A stretch of 14,473 nucleotides of DNA, from positions 1 to 14,473 of the forward strand of contig CAYPVT010000018.1 in assembly GCA_964414265.1 (NCBI GenBank), in the 5' to 3' direction. Every line of letters begins with the position of its first letter. The stretch's first letter is position 1. Source of the DNA: VMEP01 sp964414265. Its GTDB lineage: Bacteria > Patescibacteriota > Minisyncoccia > Phycocordibacterales > VMEP01. A program made the translations under genes and the position numbers. The notes below the pieces were generated by a model. It was given only the letters and a program-made list of their open reading frames with translations, made no database searches and was not told the origin of the DNA. Shown in pieces: positions 12,034 to 14,473 of the stretch.

Positions 12034-12483
12034 ATGAAAAAGAGTAAGGTAGACCCTTATAGTTTCCTACCCGTGGTTGGTACAGAGGAAGCGGTAAGGG
12101 TGAAATGCGTTAAGGGTCTGGTCGCATGGAGTACTCGCCGGGTTTCAATGGAGTCGTTCCCGGACGATTTTCCGGACGGGTTCCATCTTCACGACTGGAC
12201 CGGTTCTGGTTCGCCCGAGGCCCGTGCTGGGCGTTTGGAGCAAAACCTTGCTCCCGCGCCATGCGGACAGTGTCCACGAGACGATTGTCCTGGTTCGCTT
12301 GGAGTGTGCTTGCTCGACGTTGACCCCGGGGTGTCTCAGGATGAAGTCAAGGAGGTCGAAATGAGCCCCTTCGTGTTGGCTGCGATGTGTGCTGGTTTCA
12401 GTCACCATATCGCCTTGCGCATGGAGGTCGAAATAGAAATCGAGATGAGACGTATTGCTGGGGAAATGGACAGCATCCATTAG
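12034..12483 (+). CDS. hypothetical 149-aa protein with a cysteine cluster
   Basis: Not recognised. Features that can be seen: four cysteines in CGQCPRDDCPGSLGVC (C77, C80, C85, C92), a possible metal site; Asp/Pro/Phe-rich SFPDDFPDGFHLHDW at about 41-55; and a C-terminal amphipathic helix with repeated EVEIEIEMRR. No signal peptide or membrane helix. The ATG is preceded by AGAGGTG at good distance, a clear Shine-Dalgarno that the ribosomal genes lack. GC content and codon choice differ strongly from the flanking genes, suggesting acquisition. A 111-aa frame on the opposite strand has no such start signal. The gene sits between the rplE terminator and the rpsZ promoter, closely paralleling the 82-aa gene after rplB. 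Confidence 0.65.
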   Translation: MKKSKVDPYSFLPVVGTEEAVRVKCVKGLVAWSTRRVSMESFPDDFPDGFHLHDWTGSGSPEARAGRLEQNLAPAPCGQCPRDDCPGSLGVCLLDVDPGVSQDEVKEVEMSPFVLAAMCAGFSHHIALRMEVEIEIEMRRIAGEMDSIH

Positions 12484-12528
12484 GCAGACCTCTGCCCAAA
12501 TTGGTTGTTCACTCTTCGGAGACGTTTG

Positions 12529-12563
12529 CGCCCCGACACGATGTTTGTGTCCGGGGCGTTTTC
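12529..12563 (+). terminator. Rho-independent terminator after the 149-aa gene
   Basis: CGCCCCG (12529-12535) pairs with CGGGGCG (12552-12558), extended by ACAC/GTGT with one bulged C, and followed by TTTT. A small GGCAG/CTGCC hairpin lies directly at the stop codon (12483-12496). Confidence 0.85.
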
Positions 12564-12583
12564 TATTGTTAGTTTGTGCCAGT

Positions 12584-12640
12584 TTGACATTAAAGGGCGT
12601 TTTGGTAGTATATGCGGGAGCTCATTTGAGCCCGTTTTTT
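12584..12640 (+). promoter_or_regulatory. promoter of the rpsZ unit with a start-site hairpin
   Basis: TTGACA (12584-12589), 16-bp spacer ending in TGG, TAGTAT (12606-12611), thus an extended -10. AGCTCATTT begins 7 nt later (12619). GGAGCTCA/TGAGCCC (12617-12624 with 12627-12633) forms a hairpin followed by six T (12635-12640), which looks like a minimal terminator at the 5' end of the message. About 100 nt of leader remain before rpsZ. Confidence 0.75.
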
Positions 12641-12740
12641 GGGAAACTATCCGTTCTGATCCGTTTTTCTCCTTTAGGGCTTCGGCGTTAAAGAATAAAA
12701 ACGAGACATCGAAAGGGAAAGTCCCGAATTTAAATTATTT

Positions 12741-12926
12741 ATGGCAAAAACATCAACTAGAGTTCGCGCGTTAAAGACGCCAAAATTCAGCACACGAAAA
12801 GTAAATCGTTGTTTTCGTTGTGGACGTAAGCGTGCTTTTATGCGTGATTTCGGTCTTTGCCGTATTTGTTTCCGTGAATTAGCCAACGATGGAAAATTGC
12901 CTGGCATTAAGAAATCATCCTGGTAA
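12741..12926 (+). CDS. rpsZ: 30S ribosomal protein S14, zinc-binding type Z
   Basis: S14 (uS14) in the short, zinc-containing form. The 61-aa length and two CxxC pairs (C24, C27, C40, C43 in CFRCGRK and CRICFRELA) define the type, and the C-terminal GKLPGIKKSSW is diagnostic. It helps close the head of the 30S subunit near S3 and S10. The start MAKTSTRVRALKTPKF fits the family. It is the first ribosomal gene after the inserted 149-aa gene; rpsH follows after 8 nt. No Shine-Dalgarno. Confidence 0.98.
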   Translation: MAKTSTRVRALKTPKFSTRKVNRCFRCGRKRAFMRDFGLCRICFRELANDGKLPGIKKSSW

Positions 12927-12934
12927 AAAATATT

Positions 12935-13330
12935 ATGACCACTGACCCTATCGCAGACATGTTAATTCGTATAAAGAATGGTAGTAAAGCCAAAAAGGAA
13001 ACGGTGCTTATTCCTTATTCACAGCTACGTTTTTCTATCGCTCAGATATTGCTTCGTGAAGGATATCTTTCATCTGTTACAAAAAGACTACGAAAGGCAT
13101 CTCGATTACTTGAAGTTGGTTTGATTTACGATGGAAACGGAACACCAAAGGTTACAGACGTAGAGCGTGTTTCAAAATCATCAAAGCGTATTTATGCCGG
13201 TGTTCGCGATGTTCGTCCTGTTAAATACGGTTACGGCATTATGGTTCTTTCAACTCCAAAAGGTCTTTTGACTGGAGATGAGGCGCGAAAAGAACATGTA
13301 GGAGGAGAAGTAATGTTTAAAATCTGGTAA
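12935..13330 (+). CDS. rpsH: 30S ribosomal protein S8
   Basis: S8 (uS8) binds the central domain of 16S rRNA; in E. coli it also represses the spc operon by binding near rplE. The 131-aa product has TTDPIADMLIRIKNGSKAKK at the start, the C-terminal RNA-binding part GYGIMVLSTPKGLLTGDEAR and the terminal VGGEVMFKIW. All family blocks are in order and the length is normal. Here rplE is in a separate unit, so E. coli-type control across rplX-rplE would not cover rpsH. rplF follows 4 nt after the stop. Confidence 0.98.
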   Translation: MTTDPIADMLIRIKNGSKAKKETVLIPYSQLRFSIAQILLREGYLSSVTKRLRKASRLLEVGLIYDGNGTPKVTDVERVSKSSKRIYAGVRDVRPVKYGYGIMVLSTPKGLLTGDEARKEHVGGEVMFKIW

Positions 13331-13334
13331 TTAT

Positions 13335-13868
13335 ATGAGCAGACTAGGAAAACAAATTATCGCAATTCCCGAAAAAACCACAATTACAATGGATGGCAAT
13401 ATTGTTACGGTTAAGGGACCATTGGGAGAAATCTCTCGCGTTTTTCGTGATAGTGAAATTACAATAAACATTGCGGATACCGTTACTTTGGTTCCAAAGA
13501 GAAATGACGTTTTCTCACGTGCTCTCTGGGGAACTTACGCATCACACATAAAAAACATGCTTGCTGGTGTTAACAAAGCTTACGAAAAGAAGCTTATCCT
13601 TGAAGGAGTTGGTTTTAAATCAGAAGTTGCCGGGACATCACTTAACCTTGCTCTTGGTTTTTCACATCCAGTAAAAATGGCAATTCCGGAAGGCCTTAAT
13701 GTTAAGGCGGAGAAAAACGTTATTACAATTTCTGGTATTGATAAGGAAAAGGTCGGACAATTTGCCTCACAAGTTCGTAGCATGAAAAAACCAGAACCAT
13801 ATAAGGGTAAAGGTTTCCGTTATGAAGGTGAAGTTATTCGCAGAAAACAAGGGAAGAAGTCCGCATAA
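13335..13868 (+). CDS. rplF: 50S ribosomal protein L6
   Basis: L6 (uL6) lies near the sarcin-ricin loop and the factor-binding site. The protein has two similar domains: MSRLGKQIIAIPEKTTITMD with VTVKGPLGEISRVF, and KLILEGVGFKSEVAG with LNLALGFSHPV. The C-terminus PEPYKGKGFRYEGEVIRRKQ is the family signature. Length 177 aa is typical. It starts 4 nt after rpsH and is followed by rplR after 9 nt. Confidence 0.98.
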   Translation: MSRLGKQIIAIPEKTTITMDGNIVTVKGPLGEISRVFRDSEITINIADTVTLVPKRNDVFSRALWGTYASHIKNMLAGVNKAYEKKLILEGVGFKSEVAGTSLNLALGFSHPVKMAIPEGLNVKAEKNVITISGIDKEKVGQFASQVRSMKKPEPYKGKGFRYEGEVIRRKQGKKSA

Positions 13869-13877
13869 TATAAATAT

Positions 13878-14228
13878 ATGAAAACAGGTAATTCAAAAAC
13901 TGAACTTCGAGCAAGGCGACACAAAAAGATTCGCTCACAGGTTTCTGGAACAGCAGAGCGCCCTCGTCTTGCTGTGTATAAATCAAACCGTTATCTTTAT
14001 GCGCAAGTAATAGATGATGTTGCCGGTAAGACACTTGCCCAAGCATCAGACATGACCCTTAAAGGAAAAACTAAAACCGATAAAGCAAAACAGGTTGGTG
14101 TTGAAATTGCGAAAAATGCACTTTCAAAAAAAATCAGTAAGGTTGTTTTTGATCGAGGTGGTTTTAATTATACGGGGCGAATTAAGGCATTGGCCGAAGC
14201 AGCCCGTGAAGGTGGCCTTCAATTTTAA
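13878..14228 (+). CDS. rplR: 50S ribosomal protein L18
   Basis: L18 (uL18) binds 5S rRNA with L5. At 116 aa it is normal in length. RPRLAVYKSNRYLYAQVIDD at about residues 35-54, then AGKTLAQAS, VGVEIAKNAL and the C-terminal VVFDRGGFNYTGRIKALAEA with AREGGLQF identify it. The N-terminus is basic (KTELRARRHKKIRSQVSG). Canonical order rplF-rplR-rpsE is kept. Confidence 0.98.
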   Translation: MKTGNSKTELRARRHKKIRSQVSGTAERPRLAVYKSNRYLYAQVIDDVAGKTLAQASDMTLKGKTKTDKAKQVGVEIAKNALSKKISKVVFDRGGFNYTGRIKALAEAAREGGLQF

Positions 14229-14240
14229 TTTTTTAAATAT

Positions 14241-14473
14241 ATGACGAAAGAAGAAATAATAAAAGAAGAAATTGTAAACGCTGATGTTCCAGTTGTTTCT
14301 TCTCCTGTCGCAGAAGCAGCAGTTCCTGCGGAAGTTCAGAAGCCAAGGAATGATTTTTCTGGACGCCGAGATGCCGGAAAGAAAAAAGGGGGCTCACGTC
14401 CTTTTAGAAAAGGGTTTGAAAGAGTTAAGCCTGAATTTGATCACAAGATAATAAATATTCGTCGTGTTGCTCG
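14241..14473 (+). CDS. rpsE: 30S ribosomal protein S5, 5' part
   Basis: The reading frame starts with ATG 14241, 12 nt after rplR, and runs off the window after 77 codons. The family core has just begun at EFDHKIINIRRVAR, which corresponds to the start of the double-stranded RNA-binding domain of S5 (uS5). Before it lies a long N-terminal extension of about 60 residues: first acidic and Ala/Val/Pro-rich, then basic with Gly/Arg/Lys (SGRRDAGKKKGGSRPFRKGF). Most bacterial S5 proteins have only 5-20 residues here. S5 acts at the mRNA entry channel and in decoding fidelity. Confidence 0.95.
   Translation, partial: MTKEEIIKEEIVNADVPVVSSPVAEAAVPAEVQKPRNDFSGRRDAGKKKGGSRPFRKGFERVKPEFDHKIINIRRVA

Noticed and set aside
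12145..12480. 111-codon minus-strand frame opposite the 149-aa gene
   Set aside because: No promoter, Shine-Dalgarno or terminator in that direction, whereas the plus strand has a Shine-Dalgarno and a terminator; long shadow frames are expected in GC-rich DNA.
1..14473. CRISPR arrays, tRNA or rRNA genes
   Set aside because: No regularly spaced repeats and no tRNA T-arm or rRNA segments were found on either strand.

Overview
The window is a ribosomal-protein gene cluster of the str/S10/spc type from a bacterium of the Candidate Phyla Radiation (Patescibacteria), most likely a Parcubacteria-like lineage. The evidence is moderate GC with A/T-rich gene junctions, the near absence of Shine-Dalgarno sequences, Lys/Ala-rich tails on several ribosomal proteins, a protein with a DUF5667-like N-terminal region typical of CPR genomes, and GC-rich palindromic intergenic repeats. 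UGA is not read as an amino acid in the housekeeping genes, so the standard bacterial code applies. The phylum call is inference from sequence style, not from a tree.

Layout. (1) 59-1860: promoter, tuf, rpsJ and a strong bidirectional terminator. (2) 1861-4505: an accessory island with a 40-bp perfect palindrome, a RelE/ParE toxin and Phd/YefM antitoxin pair on the minus strand, a secreted coiled-coil protein, a 64-aa protein and a nested inverted-repeat element. (3) 4506-7400: promoter, structured leader with an internal terminator, then rplC-rplD-rplW-rplB and a terminator. (4) 7407-7775: an 82-aa gene of unknown function with its own promoter, strong Shine-Dalgarno and terminator. (5) 7745-8072: a possible minus-strand non-coding RNA of about 270 nt, divergent from the promoter of the next unit. 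(6) 8045-11943: rpsS-rplV-rpsC-rplP-rpmC-rpsQ-rplN-rplX-rplE and a terminator, with an inverted-repeat element between rplN and rplX. (7) 11942-12563: a 149-aa unknown gene with four clustered cysteines, again with its own Shine-Dalgarno and terminator. (8) 12584 to the end: promoter, rpsZ (zinc-type S14)-rpsH-rplF-rplR and the start of rpsE.

The ribosomal genes keep the canonical bacterial order, but the usual long operon is cut into four transcription units. Each accessory insert lies between a terminator of the preceding ribosomal unit and a promoter of the next. Five of the promoters share a 16-bp spacer, and three of those share an AGCTCAnTT block at the predicted transcription start. 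The ribosomal genes build the core of both subunits: S3, S10, S14, S19, S5 and S8 in the small one; L2-L6, L14, L16, L18, L22-L24 and L29 in the large one. EF-Tu delivers aminoacyl-tRNA. The most promising unexplained items are the two Shine-Dalgarno-bearing unknown genes, the minus-strand RNA candidate, the attenuator-like rplC leader and the shared transcription-start block.
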